A stretch of 64,000 nt of DNA from Streptacidiphilus jiangxiensis (lineage in GTDB: Bacteria > Actinomycetota > Actinomycetes > Streptomycetales > Streptomycetaceae): positions 1-64,000 of the forward strand of contig NZ_FOAZ01000009.1 in assembly GCF_900109465.1 (NCBI RefSeq). The letters are read 5' to 3'. A program made the translations under genes and the position numbers. The first letter of the stretch is position 1; each line of letters starts with the position of its first letter. The notes below the pieces were generated by a model. The model was not told the DNA's origin. It made no database searches and worked only from the letters and a program-made list of their open reading frames with translations. Positions 35,029 to 43,300 of the stretch are shown here, piece by piece.

Positions 35029-35771
35029 TCAGGCGCAGGCGTTCACGTACCAGACGGGCTGCCAGTTGTAGTCGCTGTTCCAGAAGACCGGGGCCGGGGT
35101 GGTGTAGATCGTGCCGTGGCCGCTGTTCTTGAAGTAGGCCACCGTGCCGGGCGTCTCGTTGTTGAGCCAGGAGCCGCCGGTGTTCCAGCCGGAGCCGGGC
35201 AGCTCCTGGTCGAGGTTGCACTGACTGACCCGGAAGAGCGTGCCGGTACCGTTCTGGCCCTGCCACATGCAGATGTACTGGTAGAAGCAGGAGGTGCCGT
35301 TCCAGTACCAGGTGCCGCCGTTGCTGGAGCCGCTGCCGGTGTAGTTCGGCGTCACACCGGCGGCGGGCACCGGGTGGGTCATCGGGGCGGTGCGGTCGTC
35401 GTTCGGGCTCGCCACGGCGAAGCCGAGGTTGACGGCGCCGGGGATGACCCGGGCGTAGCGGTGGCCGGGCAGGGCGAGGAGCACGGCGCCGCCGTGCGGC
35501 AGGGAGATCTCGTTCGCGGCGACCTGCTGCCCGCCGTCCTTGGCGATGATCGCGTCGACCTGCCGCTGCAGGGCGGTGGCCTGCGTCGCCGTCAGGCCTG
35601 CCTGGCGGGCCTGGGCGGCGAACGTCCGCACCGCGACGCTGTGCACGGTGTGGGCAGGGCCGGCGCGGCGGGGTGCGCCGTGGCCGCAGCTGTTGCGGCG
35701 GTGGCGCCGACGATCCCGACGACGGTCACCGCGGCGACCGCGAGGGTGCGGAGACGTGCGAGAAGAGCCAT
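35029..35771 (-). pseudogene. exported I36-type peptidase-inhibitor-like protein, frameshifted
   Basis: From ATG 35771 the sequence encodes a good signal peptide (MALLARLRTLAVAAVTVV...ATAATAAATAHPAAPA), but this frame soon stops. The mature domain, VHSVAVRTFAAQARQAGLTA onward, continues in another frame up to stop 35029. Adding one base near 35655-35662 joins them. The C-terminal region with GTSCFYQYICMWQGQNGTG, LPGSGWNTGGSW and VAYFKNSG resembles peptidase inhibitor family I36 (small secreted inhibitors of metalloproteases). Either a broken gene or a single-base sequence error. Confidence 0.72.
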
Positions 35772-36063
35772 GTCCGTCCTCTCTGCGAGGCGGCCCGCCC
35801 GACACGGCGGCCACCTGAAGGCGGGTCATCCGGGGAGCCGGCGACGGCCCTGCGGGTGTCCCGGCGACGCTGGGCGCCGCTGGGGAGGATCCTTCGCCGG
35901 GCCGGCCGGTCAGGTCGACCTTTTGCGGGCAACTCACGGGATTCCGGTACGAACAACGGGCTGACCAGCGTCGATCCGTCGTCCCATGACGATGCAGCGG
36001 TACGGATCCCGCGCCATGTCGTCAGGTACAGTACAAGTTCGTCGGTGAACCCGGGGGTGGGAC

Positions 36064-37050
36064 GTGGCTCGTTGGAAGGCGCTACCCGAAAGCCTGGACC
36101 CGGTGGCCGTGCGACTGGTCGTACGACTGCGCCGGATGAAGGACGACAGCGGGTTGAGCCTGGCTCAGCTCGCCGAGCGGACGGGGTACAGCGCCTCGTC
36201 CTGGGAGAGGTACCTGGGCGGGCGCACCCTCCCGCCGGGCGAGGCCGTCGAGGCCCTCGCCGCGCTCGTCGGCGCGGACGTGGTGCCGCTGCTGGTGCTC
36301 CACGAGACGGCGCGGGGCGCCTGGCGCGAGCCCGTTGCGCAGCCCCACGCCCGGGCCGCGACGCCGACGGTGGCTCAGATCCCGGCGGACATCGCGGACG
36401 CAGCGGACATCAAGAACGCCGCGAACGCCGCGAACACCGCTGACCCGGCGGACACCTCGGGAACTCCGGGCTCCGGGGACGCAGCCGGCGCGGAGGGCGT
36501 CGTGGAGGAGGGGGACGGCGAGGGGGTGCAGCGGAGCGGCGCGGCCGACGTCCCGGAGTCGGCCGCTGACGCGCCACCGCCGGCACCTCCCGTCGCGCGT
36601 TCGGCACGGACGTGGCTGCCCGCCCCGAGGACGGTCCTGGTCTCGGTGGTCTCCGCCCTGGTCGGCGCCGTCGTCGCACTGGCCGTCGCTCCGACGTCGG
36701 CGTCGACGCCCGCGCAGCCGTCCGCGCAGGCGTCCGCGCAGGCCGCGGGCGCCAGGATCCCGGCCGTCACGGCCTCGCCCGTCCACTACACCTGCCACTA
36801 CACCCGCACCGACGGCCGTTGGTATGCGGGCAACAGCGCTACCAGCAGCGACACCGTCATCGACGGGATGGACGGACCGGACGTGGCCGAGGTGCAGTGC
36901 CTGCTGCAGCGGGTGGGCATCTCGCCCGGCGGCGTGGACGGGTCGTTCGGGCCGATGACCCTGCGCGCGCTCCTCGCGGAGCAGCAGGACCGGCATCTGT
37001 CCATCGACGGGCAGGTGGGCCCGCAGACCTGGGCGGCGTTGCGCGGGTGA
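36064..37050 (+). CDS. XRE-type HTH protein with TM segment and C-terminal peptidoglycan-binding domain
   Basis: A 328-residue protein with an N-terminal XRE helix-turn-helix (about 17-70: SLAQLAERTGYSASSWERYL...LPPGEAVEALA). A long Ala/Asp/Glu linker and one TM segment (about 190-213, VLVSVVSALVGAVVALAVAP) follow. The exported domain ends as a peptidoglycan-binding fold (DVAEVQCLLQRVG, VDGSFGPMTLRALL, IDGQVGPQTWAALRG). The layout suggests a membrane-tethered transcription factor that senses the wall. GTG 36064 has GGGGGTGGGA upstream. A TACAGT box is at 36027-36032. Confidence 0.85.
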   Translation: MARWKALPESLDPVAVRLVVRLRRMKDDSGLSLAQLAERTGYSASSWERYLGGRTLPPGEAVEALAALVGADVVPLLVLHETARGAWREPVAQPHARAATPTVAQIPADIADAADIKNAANAANTADPADTSGTPGSGDAAGAEGVVEEGDGEGVQRSGAADVPESAADAPPPAPPVARSARTWLPAPRTVLVSVVSALVGAVVALAVAPTSASTPAQPSAQASAQAAGARIPAVTASPVHYTCHYTRTDGRWYAGNSATSSDTVIDGMDGPDVAEVQCLLQRVGISPGGVDGSFGPMTLRALLAEQQDRHLSIDGQVGPQTWAALRG

Positions 37051-38237
37051 GCGAGTCGCCCGCCGCGTGTCGCCGTCTGACCGAGGAGCTCCGCTCCCTG
37101 CGCGAGCAGTCCGGACTGAGCCTGGCCGCCCTCGCCGCCAAGACCCCGTTCAGCAAGTCCTCCTGGGCCCGCTACCTGAGCGGGGCGGCGCTGCCGCCCT
37201 GGCCGGCCGTGCTCGCGCTCGCCGAGCTCGTCGCCGCGCCGCAGACGCGACTGCGGGCGCTGTGGGAGCTGGCCGAGGCCGAGTGGAGCCGACGCGGCGC
37301 CGTCGGGTCGGCCGCGTCGCGGGCGGCGACCGGCGTGCTGGCGGACCGTGAGGCCGGCTCGAAGGCTCCGCCCGCCGCCGCCCCGGGCGAACAGTCGCGG
37401 GCCGGACGGGAAGCAGGACGTCAGCCGGCCGGCGTGCCGCTGCCGTCGGCCGCGCCGCAGTCGACCGGCGCGCCGCAGTCGACCCGCCGGCCTGAGCCGA
37501 CCCTCGGGCCCGAGCCGACCCCCGGGCCCGAGCCGACCCCCGGGCCCGAGCCGACCCCCGGGCCCGAGCCGACCCGCGGGCCCGGGCCGACCCGCGGGCA
37601 CGGGCCGATACGCGAGCGACACCAGGTGGGGGTGCCTGCCCCGGGGCCGGATCGGGCAGCCGTCCCCGACCAGCCGCAGCGGGTGCGATCGGGGGCGACG
37701 CGGCGCGCGCTGCGCATCGGCGTAGCAGTGGGCTGTGCCGCGATCCTCGGCCTCGCCGCAGGTCTGATCTGGCCCGGTGTGGTCGGTCGGACCGTCGCCG
37801 GCGACGGGCCTGGCGGGGCCGCGACGGCCCCGGGCGCGACGCCGGGCACGGCCGACGGTACCGCCGCAGGCCCCGCCGTGGGGTGCGTCGGGGTCGCCTG
37901 CGGCGGCGCCGACCCGACGGCGATGAACTGCGGCGTGCTCCCGCAGAGCTTGGGCGTGTTCCGGACCACCGCGGGCGCCGGGATCGAGATCCGCTACAAC
38001 CCGAAGTGCCGCGCCGCCTGGGCGCGCGTGTGGCACAGCGACGTGGGCGACGTGCTGACCATCACCACGGCGGGGGAGCCCGCCAGATCGGCACGCGTTC
38101 CGGACGCGTTCACCGCGCAGGACTTCCTCTACACCCCGATGGTCCCCGTGCTCGGCCGGGGCGGCTCCCTGCGCGCCTGCCTGACGAGCCCGTCGAGCCG
38201 GGGGAGGCCGGAGTGCTTCGCCGTCCCCGCACCCTGA
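37047..38237 (+). CDS. XRE-type HTH protein with TM segment and DUF2690 domain
   Basis: A 396-residue protein with an HTH at about residues 8-60 (LREQSGLSLAALAAKTPFSKS), a linker holding GPEPTP repeats (149-190), one TM segment (about 225-247, RIGVAVGCAAILGLAAGLIW) and an exported C-terminal DUF2690-like domain with CVGVACGGADPTAMNCG and paired Cys. GTG 37047 overlaps the previous stop, so the two are coupled. Same topology as its neighbour but with a different sensor domain. Confidence 0.83.
   Translation: MSESPAACRRLTEELRSLREQSGLSLAALAAKTPFSKSSWARYLSGAALPPWPAVLALAELVAAPQTRLRALWELAEAEWSRRGAVGSAASRAATGVLADREAGSKAPPAAAPGEQSRAGREAGRQPAGVPLPSAAPQSTGAPQSTRRPEPTLGPEPTPGPEPTPGPEPTPGPEPTRGPGPTRGHGPIRERHQVGVPAPGPDRAAVPDQPQRVRSGATRRALRIGVAVGCAAILGLAAGLIWPGVVGRTVAGDGPGGAATAPGATPGTADGTAAGPAVGCVGVACGGADPTAMNCGVLPQSLGVFRTTAGAGIEIRYNPKCRAAWARVWHSDVGDVLTITTAGEPARSARVPDAFTAQDFLYTPMVPVLGRGGSLRACLTSPSSRGRPECFAVPAP
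37491..37615 (+). repeat. 18-bp tandem repeat encoding GPEPTP
   Basis: About seven copies of a GGGCCCGAGCCGACCCCC-type unit, in frame, giving a Pro/Glu/Thr linker between the HTH and TM parts. The central three copies are identical or nearly so; the outer copies decay to RRPEPTL and GHGPIR. Confidence 0.85.
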
Positions 38238-38380
38238 CCACCCGTCAGTCGCGCTCGTCCACGGCCGCTGCGCGCCGACCTTACCCACGCGTCGTTCGTC
38301 AGGGCTTCGCCCAACCGCCCCCGAACGGCCCCGAACCGTTCCGTCAGACCTGTGAACAATCCTCCGGGCGACGCGAACTT

Positions 38381-38412
38381 GTCCAGACAGGTTCACCCTC
38401 GCCCGGATCCGA
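38381..38412 (+). promoter_or_regulatory. candidate PHO box before phospholipase C
   Basis: GTTCACCCTCG (38391-38401) matches the core PhoP direct-repeat unit GTTCACC, with weaker 11-bp neighbours on each side (TGTCCAGACAG before, CCCGGATCCGA after). A reversed unit lies at 38348-38358. The site lies 43-53 bp upstream of the phospholipase start. It fits phosphate-starvation control, common for this enzyme type. Confidence 0.5.
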
Positions 38413-38443
38413 AGCCGGACGCACCAAACCCCCCGGAGCCGAC

Positions 38444-40507
38444 ATGTCCTCGCTGAACCGCCGCCGATTCCTGCAGCTCGCTGGAGGGACGGCCGCCGCC
38501 ACCGCGCTGTCCTCCAGCATCGCCCGCGCCGCTGCCATCCCGGCCAATCGGACCACCGGCAGCCTGCGCGATGTCGAGCACATCGTCGTGCTGATGCAGG
38601 AGAACCGCTCGTTCGACCACTACTTCGGCACCCTGCGCGGCGTCCGCGGCTTCGGTGACCCGCACCCCGTCACGCTGCCCTCCGGCAAGCCCGTCTGGTA
38701 CCAGAACGACGGCGGGGCCGGCGGCGGCAAGGACGTGCTGCCGTTCCACCCCGACGCCCCCGACATGGGTCTGCAGTTCCTCGAGGACCTCCCGCACGAC
38801 TGGAACTCCACCCATGGCGCGCTCAACCACGGCCGCTACGACCGCTGGGTGCCCACCAAGAGTGCAACGTCCATGGCGCACCTGACGCGTGAGGACATCC
38901 CCTTCCACTTCGCCCTCGCGGACGCCTTCACCGTCTGCGACGCCTACCACTGCTCCCTGCTCGGCCCCACCGACCCGAACCGCTACTACATGTGGACCGG
39001 GTACACGGGCAACGACGGCAAGGGCGGCGGGCCGGTCATCTCCAACGCCGAGGCCGGCTACGCGTGGACCACCTACCCGGAGCGCCTGGAGTCGGCCGGT
39101 GTCTCCTGGAAGATCTACCAGGACATCGGCACCGGGCTGGACGCGAACGGCTACTGGGGCTGGACCAGCGACGCCTACATCGGCAACTACGGCGACAACT
39201 CGCTGCTCTACTTCGACCAGTACCGCAACGCCAAGCCCGGCGACCCGCTCTACGACAAGGCCCGCACCGGCACCAACGCCAGCGCGGGGGACGGCTTCTT
39301 CGACGCGCTGCGCGCCGACGTCAAGGCGGGCACGCTGCCGCAGGTCTCCTGGGTGGTCGCTCCGGAGGCGTTCACCGAGCACCCGAACTGGCCCGTCAAC
39401 TACGGCGCCTGGTACATATCCCAGGTGCTCGACGCGCTGACGGCCGACCCGGAGGTGTGGAGCCGCACCGCGCTGCTGATCACCTACGACGAGAACGACG
39501 GCTTCTTCGACCATGTCGTGCCGCCGTTCGCGCCCGAGAGCGCGGCCCAGGGCGCCTCGACCGCCGACATCAGCGCCGAGCTCTACACCGCCGGCGGCGG
39601 CGTGGCGGGCGCGTACGGGCTCGGGCCGCGCGTGCCGATGCTCGTCGTCTCGCCGTGGAGCACCGGTGGCTACGTCTGCTCGCAGACCTTCGACCACACC
39701 TCGATCATCCAGTTCATCGAGCAGCGGTTCGGTGTGCAGGAGCCCAACATCTCGCCCTGGCGTCGCGCGGTCTGCGGTGACCTGACGGCCGCGTTCGACT
39801 TCCGCCGCCACGACGCGGCCACCCCGGCGCTGCCCTCCACCGCCGCATACGTGCCGAAGGACGCGAACCGTCACCCCGACTACGTGCCGACCCCGCCGGC
39901 CAACCCGGCCGTGCCGACGCAGGAGCCCGGCACCCGCCCCGCGCGCCCGCTCCCGTACGACCTGACCGTGGACGGCTCGGTGGACGCCAAGGGTGCGCTG
40001 ACGCTCGACTTCGCTGCCCACGGACACGCCGGGGCGCAGTTCCTGGCCACCTCCACCACGCGTTCCGACGGCCCGTGGAGCTTCACCGTCGAGGCCGGTC
40101 GGAAGCTGTCGAACACCTGGACCGCGCCGGCTTCCGGCCCGTACGAGCTGACCGTGCACGGCCCCGCGGGCTTCCTGCGTCAGTTCCGTGGCGAGCCGGC
40201 CGACCGGGGCGTGGAGGTCGGCGCCCACCACGACGGCGCCTCGGGCGAGCTTTGGCTCACCCTCACCAACCACGGGAGCACACCGCTGCGCGCGGTCGTC
40301 GTCGACGCCTACGGCGCACAGCACCCGACCACCGTGGACCTGCGTCCCGGGGCCCGCAAGGAGCACCACATCGGCACCGGCCGCACCCACGGCTGGTACG
40401 ACGTCTCGGTGCTGACCGAGCAGCACCCCTCCGCGCTGCGCCGTCTCGCCGGCCACGTCGAGACCGGCCGCCCCTCGACCAGCGACCCGGCCATCGGCCA
40501 CAGCTGA
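38444..40507 (+). CDS. Tat-exported non-hemolytic-type phospholipase C
   Basis: A 687-residue preprotein with Tat signal NRRRFLQLAGGTAAATALSS. The mature enzyme begins EHIVVLMQENRSFDHYFGTLRGVRGF, the nucleophile-Thr/metal region of the phospholipase C/acid phosphatase superfamily. Further motifs are LGPTDPNRYYMWTG, LITYDENDGFFDHVVPP, RVPMLVVSPWSTGG and DHTSIIQFIEQRFGV. Two C-terminal DUF756-type beta-domains follow (about 500-680: PYDLTVDGSV..., GELWLTLTNHGSTPLR...). It releases headgroups from phospholipids outside the cell. GGAG lies 7 bp before ATG 38444. Confidence 0.94.
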   Translation: MSSLNRRRFLQLAGGTAAATALSSSIARAAAIPANRTTGSLRDVEHIVVLMQENRSFDHYFGTLRGVRGFGDPHPVTLPSGKPVWYQNDGGAGGGKDVLPFHPDAPDMGLQFLEDLPHDWNSTHGALNHGRYDRWVPTKSATSMAHLTREDIPFHFALADAFTVCDAYHCSLLGPTDPNRYYMWTGYTGNDGKGGGPVISNAEAGYAWTTYPERLESAGVSWKIYQDIGTGLDANGYWGWTSDAYIGNYGDNSLLYFDQYRNAKPGDPLYDKARTGTNASAGDGFFDALRADVKAGTLPQVSWVVAPEAFTEHPNWPVNYGAWYISQVLDALTADPEVWSRTALLITYDENDGFFDHVVPPFAPESAAQGASTADISAELYTAGGGVAGAYGLGPRVPMLVVSPWSTGGYVCSQTFDHTSIIQFIEQRFGVQEPNISPWRRAVCGDLTAAFDFRRHDAATPALPSTAAYVPKDANRHPDYVPTPPANPAVPTQEPGTRPARPLPYDLTVDGSVDAKGALTLDFAAHGHAGAQFLATSTTRSDGPWSFTVEAGRKLSNTWTAPASGPYELTVHGPAGFLRQFRGEPADRGVEVGAHHDGASGELWLTLTNHGSTPLRAVVVDAYGAQHPTTVDLRPGARKEHHIGTGRTHGWYDVSVLTEQHPSALRRLAGHVETGRPSTSDPAIGHS

Positions 40508-40576
40508 CGCACAGCCACACCTGACGCCCAGCCTGAGCTGAGACCCAGCCAGAGCTGACGCCCCCGCCCGACGTAT

Positions 40577-40618
40577 GAGGCCCCGGTCGGATCCCGCCAT
40601 GGATCCCGCCGGGGCCTC
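40577..40618. terminator. terminator between phospholipase C and SDR genes
   Basis: Inverted repeat GAGGCCCCGG / CCGGGGCCTC (10 bp, 22-nt loop) between two convergent genes; probably bidirectional. Before it, 40507-40565 contains imperfect repeats of a CAGCTGACGCCC-type unit. Confidence 0.7.
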
Positions 40619-40649
40619 GCGCGCTCGGGGAGAGCTCGCGCGCCAGGGC

Positions 40650-41432
40650 CTACGCCGTGGTGCCGCCGTCCACCACCAGGTCGTGCCCCACGACGTACGC
40701 GGAGGCGTCGGAGGCGAGCCAGACGACGGCGGCGGCAACCTCCGACGGGTCGCTGACACGGCCCGCCGGGACGCCGACCGCGATGCGGGCGTCGCGGTCG
40801 GCGCGTGACTCGCCCGGGCGGAAGGACATGGGGGTGTCGCTCGCGCCGGGGCTGACGGCGTTGACGCGGACGCCGTCGCCGATGTGGTCGCGTGCGGCGG
40901 CGCGGGTGAGGGCGCTGACGGCGGCCTTGGTGGCGGCGTAGGCGGCCAGGCCCGGACGGCGGCCGTGGGCGCCGATGTTGGAGGCCATGTTGACCACCGT
41001 GCCGCCGCCGTGGGCGCGCATGTGCGCGATCTCGTGCCGCATCGTCAGGAACACCCCGGTGAGGTTGACGTCGACGACCGACCGCCAGCTCGCCTCGTCC
41101 AGGTCGGCGAGCGGTCCCACCGGGCCCAGCACCCCGGCACAGTTGAACGCGACGTGCAGGCCGCCGTGACGGCGCACCACCTCCGCCACCAGGTGCGCCA
41201 CCCGGGCGTCGTCGGTGACGTCCGTGCGCACCCAGTCCACGGCCCCCGCCCTGCCGTCGGCTTCGAGCTCCGCCGTGATCCGAGCGGCGGTGGTGGCGAG
41301 GCGTTCGGCGTCGCGGCCGGCGAGGACGACGGTCGCGCCGAGGGCGGCGAAGGTCCGCGCGGTCGCCTCGCCGATGGCGCCGGCCCCTCCGGTGATGAGT
41401 ACGACCCGGTCGTCGAAGCGTGCGGACGTCAT
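40650..41432 (-). CDS. short-chain dehydrogenase/reductase
   Basis: A 260-residue classical SDR: cofactor loop ITGGAGAIGEATA, FNCAGVLG (NNAG variant), NMASN for the Ser region, YAATKAAV catalytic Tyr/Lys, and SPGASDTPMS. An Arg after beta-2 (LAGRD) is compatible with NADP(H). It lies beside a TetR gene on the same strand; both carry the GAACGxxCGGTC motif upstream, suggesting joint control. Confidence 0.9.
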   Translation of the reverse strand: MTSARFDDRVVLITGGAGAIGEATARTFAALGATVVLAGRDAERLATTAARITAELEADGRAGAVDWVRTDVTDDARVAHLVAEVVRRHGGLHVAFNCAGVLGPVGPLADLDEASWRSVVDVNLTGVFLTMRHEIAHMRAHGGGTVVNMASNIGAHGRRPGLAAYAATKAAVSALTRAAARDHIGDGVRVNAVSPGASDTPMSFRPGESRADRDARIAVGVPAGRVSDPSEVAAAVVWLASDASAYVVGHDLVVDGGTTA

Positions 41433-41469
41433 GGTGATCCTCTTCTGATGCTCCAGTGACTCTCAACTG

Positions 41470-41481
41470 GAACGTCCGGTC
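41470..41481. promoter_or_regulatory. TetR operator candidate upstream of the SDR gene
   Basis: GAACGTCCGGTC, 38 bp upstream of the SDR start, matches GAACGATCGGTC before the TetR gene (42107-42118) at 10 of 12 bases. Confidence 0.6.
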
Positions 41482-41502
41482 TCAATAACGGGCAGGGAAA
41501 GG

Positions 41503-42084
41503 TCATCGCAGGGCGGCCAGCGCGACCACGGTCGCATCACGGAGTCGGGCGGCGGAGCCCGGCGCGCGACCCAGCACGCGCACTCCCTGGAGGAACACCA
41601 GCAGGAAACGGGCGAGCGCCCGAGGGTCGGCGGCCCCGGTCAACTCGCCCTGGGCCCTTGCGCGCAGCAGCGCCGAGGTGAGTGCCACCTCCAGGTGTGC
41701 CCAGCTGGCCTCGACGCGGCGCGCCACCTCCTCGTCCCGGCCCGCGAGCTCGACCGCGCTGTTGACCACCAGGCAGCCGCGCAGCCGCTCGTCCTCGGCG
41801 GACGCCGCGGCGTAGCGCTCCACGAGCGCCCGCACGGGCGGCAGGGCCGGGCCCGGTTGGGAGAGCTGCTCGAGGATGCCGGGGTCGGTGAGGTCGAGGT
41901 AGCGCTGCAGCGCCTTGGTGAACAGCTCGTGCTTGCCGCCGAAGGTGGCGTAGAGGCTGGCCTTGGCGACGCCCAGGTGGGTGACCAGGTCCGCCATCGA
42001 GGTCGCCTCGTACCCCCGCTCCCAGAACAGTTCCATCGCCCGGGTGAGCGCGTCGTCGGGGTCGAACTCCTTGGTCCTGGCCAT
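41503..42084 (-). CDS. TetR-family transcriptional regulator
   Basis: A 193-residue regulator. The N-terminal HTH is clear (ALTRAMELFWERGYEATSMADLVTHLGVAKASLYATFGGKHELF), followed by a helical ligand domain with RGCLVVNSAVELAG, typical of the AcrR/YcdC group. It probably represses itself and the downstream SDR gene via the shared motif. Ligand unknown. Confidence 0.92.
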   Translation of the reverse strand: MARTKEFDPDDALTRAMELFWERGYEATSMADLVTHLGVAKASLYATFGGKHELFTKALQRYLDLTDPGILEQLSQPGPALPPVRALVERYAAASAEDERLRGCLVVNSAVELAGRDEEVARRVEASWAHLEVALTSALLRARAQGELTGAADPRALARFLLVFLQGVRVLGRAPGSAARLRDATVVALAALR

Positions 42085-42106
42085 GATCCGACCGTAGCTT
42101 CAATGA

Positions 42107-42118
42107 GAACGATCGGTC
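42107..42118. promoter_or_regulatory. TetR operator candidate upstream of its own gene
   Basis: GAACGATCGGTC is an imperfect palindrome (GAACG-AT-CGGTC), 22 bp upstream of the TetR start codon. It shares its pattern with the site before the SDR gene. Confidence 0.6.
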
Positions 42119-42188
42119 AAGAAAAGGAGGGGTCGGCGACACGGGCGATGAATCGTGTCAGGACTCTTGCTCTCTGTTGAACCACTCG

Positions 42189-42210
42189 GTAACTTCCCGG
42201 CCAGTAACTT
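42189..42210. promoter_or_regulatory. GTAACTT direct repeat before the lipase gene
   Basis: GTAACTT at 42189-42195 and 42204-42210, spaced 15 bp, around CCCGGCCA, about 90 bp before the lipase start. A candidate activator or repressor site. Confidence 0.4.
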
Positions 42211-42300
42211 AGCGGAAACGTCGGAGACACCTGCCTGCCCGCCTGGTGTCGCCGTCTTTTCTCCTGTCACGGCCCCACCCCCGGTTCAAGGAGACCCCGC

Positions 42301-43182
42301 ATGTCGCTCTCTCCCCGCTCCCGTCGGCTGGTCGCGGCGGCCGCCGCCGTCTCCGCCGTCGCAGGCGTCTGCCTCGCGCTGCCCGCCCAGGCGCAGGCCG
42401 ACTCGGCGCTCAACTACGTTGCGCTCGGCGACAGTTACAGCGCAGGCTCTGGCGTCCTGCCGCTCGACCTGAGCGCGCCGCTCGAGTGCGCCCGCTCGGT
42501 GCTCAACTACCCTCACGACCTGGCGAACAGACTCGGGCTCAACCTGACCGACGTCACCTGCGGCGGCGCCAAGACCCAGGACTACTCCGGCTCCCAGTAC
42601 CCCGGCGTGGCCCCGCAGCTCGACGCGCTGAACGACGGCACCGACCTGGTCACCATGACCATCGGCGGCAACGACAGCAACACCTTCATCGACGCGATCC
42701 TCGCCTGCGGCTCGGCCGGCATCGCCACCCTCGGCTTCGGCCACCCCTGCCAGAGCCTCTACGGTTCGTCGTTCGACCACACCATCGACACCACCACCTA
42801 CGCGTCCCTCGACGCGACCCTGGCCGCCGTCAAGGCCAAGGCGCCGAACGCCAGGATCGCGATCCTCGGCTACCCCTGGATCGTCCCGGCCCAGGCCGTG
42901 TCCGGCTGCTACGCCAGGATGCCGATCGCCTCGGGCGACATCCCCTATCTGCGGGACCTGGAGAGCCACCTCAACGCTGCGATCCAGCGCGCCGCCGCCG
43001 ACAACGGCGTCACCTACGTCGACATGTCCGCCGTCTCGAACGGTCACGACGCGTGCGAGCCGGTCGGCACCCGCTGGATCGAGCCGATCCTCTTCGGTAC
43101 CAACTACGTCCCGGTCCACCCGAACGCCACGGGTGAGTCGGCGATGGCCGACCAGGCCGCCGCGACTCTCGGCCTCGGCTGA
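42301..43182 (+). CDS. secreted SGNH/GDSL lipase/esterase
   Basis: A 293-residue preprotein with signal peptide MSLSPRSRRLVAAAAAVSAVAGVCLALPAQAQA. Block I is VALGDSYSAGSG (nucleophile Ser), the GGAKTQDY region supplies the block II Gly, IGGNDSNTF is block III with the Asn, and the catalytic His is in VHPNATGESAMA. Six Cys in the mature part suggest three disulfides, as in Streptomyces extracellular lipases. It hydrolyses ester bonds outside the cell. Followed by a strong terminator. Confidence 0.93.
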   Translation: MSLSPRSRRLVAAAAAVSAVAGVCLALPAQAQADSALNYVALGDSYSAGSGVLPLDLSAPLECARSVLNYPHDLANRLGLNLTDVTCGGAKTQDYSGSQYPGVAPQLDALNDGTDLVTMTIGGNDSNTFIDAILACGSAGIATLGFGHPCQSLYGSSFDHTIDTTTYASLDATLAAVKAKAPNARIAILGYPWIVPAQAVSGCYARMPIASGDIPYLRDLESHLNAAIQRAAADNGVTYVDMSAVSNGHDACEPVGTRWIEPILFGTNYVPVHPNATGESAMADQAAATLGLG

Positions 43183-43207
43183 CGGCCGCCCCGAACGGGG
43201 ACAGACT

Positions 43208-43240
43208 CCGGGCCGGCCCTGGGATGGAGGGCCGGCCCGG
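43208..43240 (+). terminator. terminator after the lipase gene
   Basis: Perfect 13-bp stem CCGGGCCGGCCCT / AGGGCCGGCCCGG with a 7-nt loop, 25 bp after the stop. Confidence 0.88.
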
Positions 43241-43300
43241 CCTCGTCTATGCTCCCGTGGGCCCCGTCGCGCGGAGCGGACCGAGGAGGACTCGTCGGGC

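Noticed and set aside
37491..37615. CRISPR-like or satellite repeat
   Set aside because: The 18-bp units have no spacers and remain in the reading frame of a linker.
30661..40507. Secondary-metabolite gene cluster
   Set aside because: Secreted enzymes, regulators and transporters are present, but no polyketide, peptide synthetase, terpene or RiPP maturation gene was found anywhere in the window.
38393..40759. 788-codon minus-strand frame opposite phospholipase C
   Set aside because: Antisense shadow; the plus-strand gene has a Tat signal and full family motifs.
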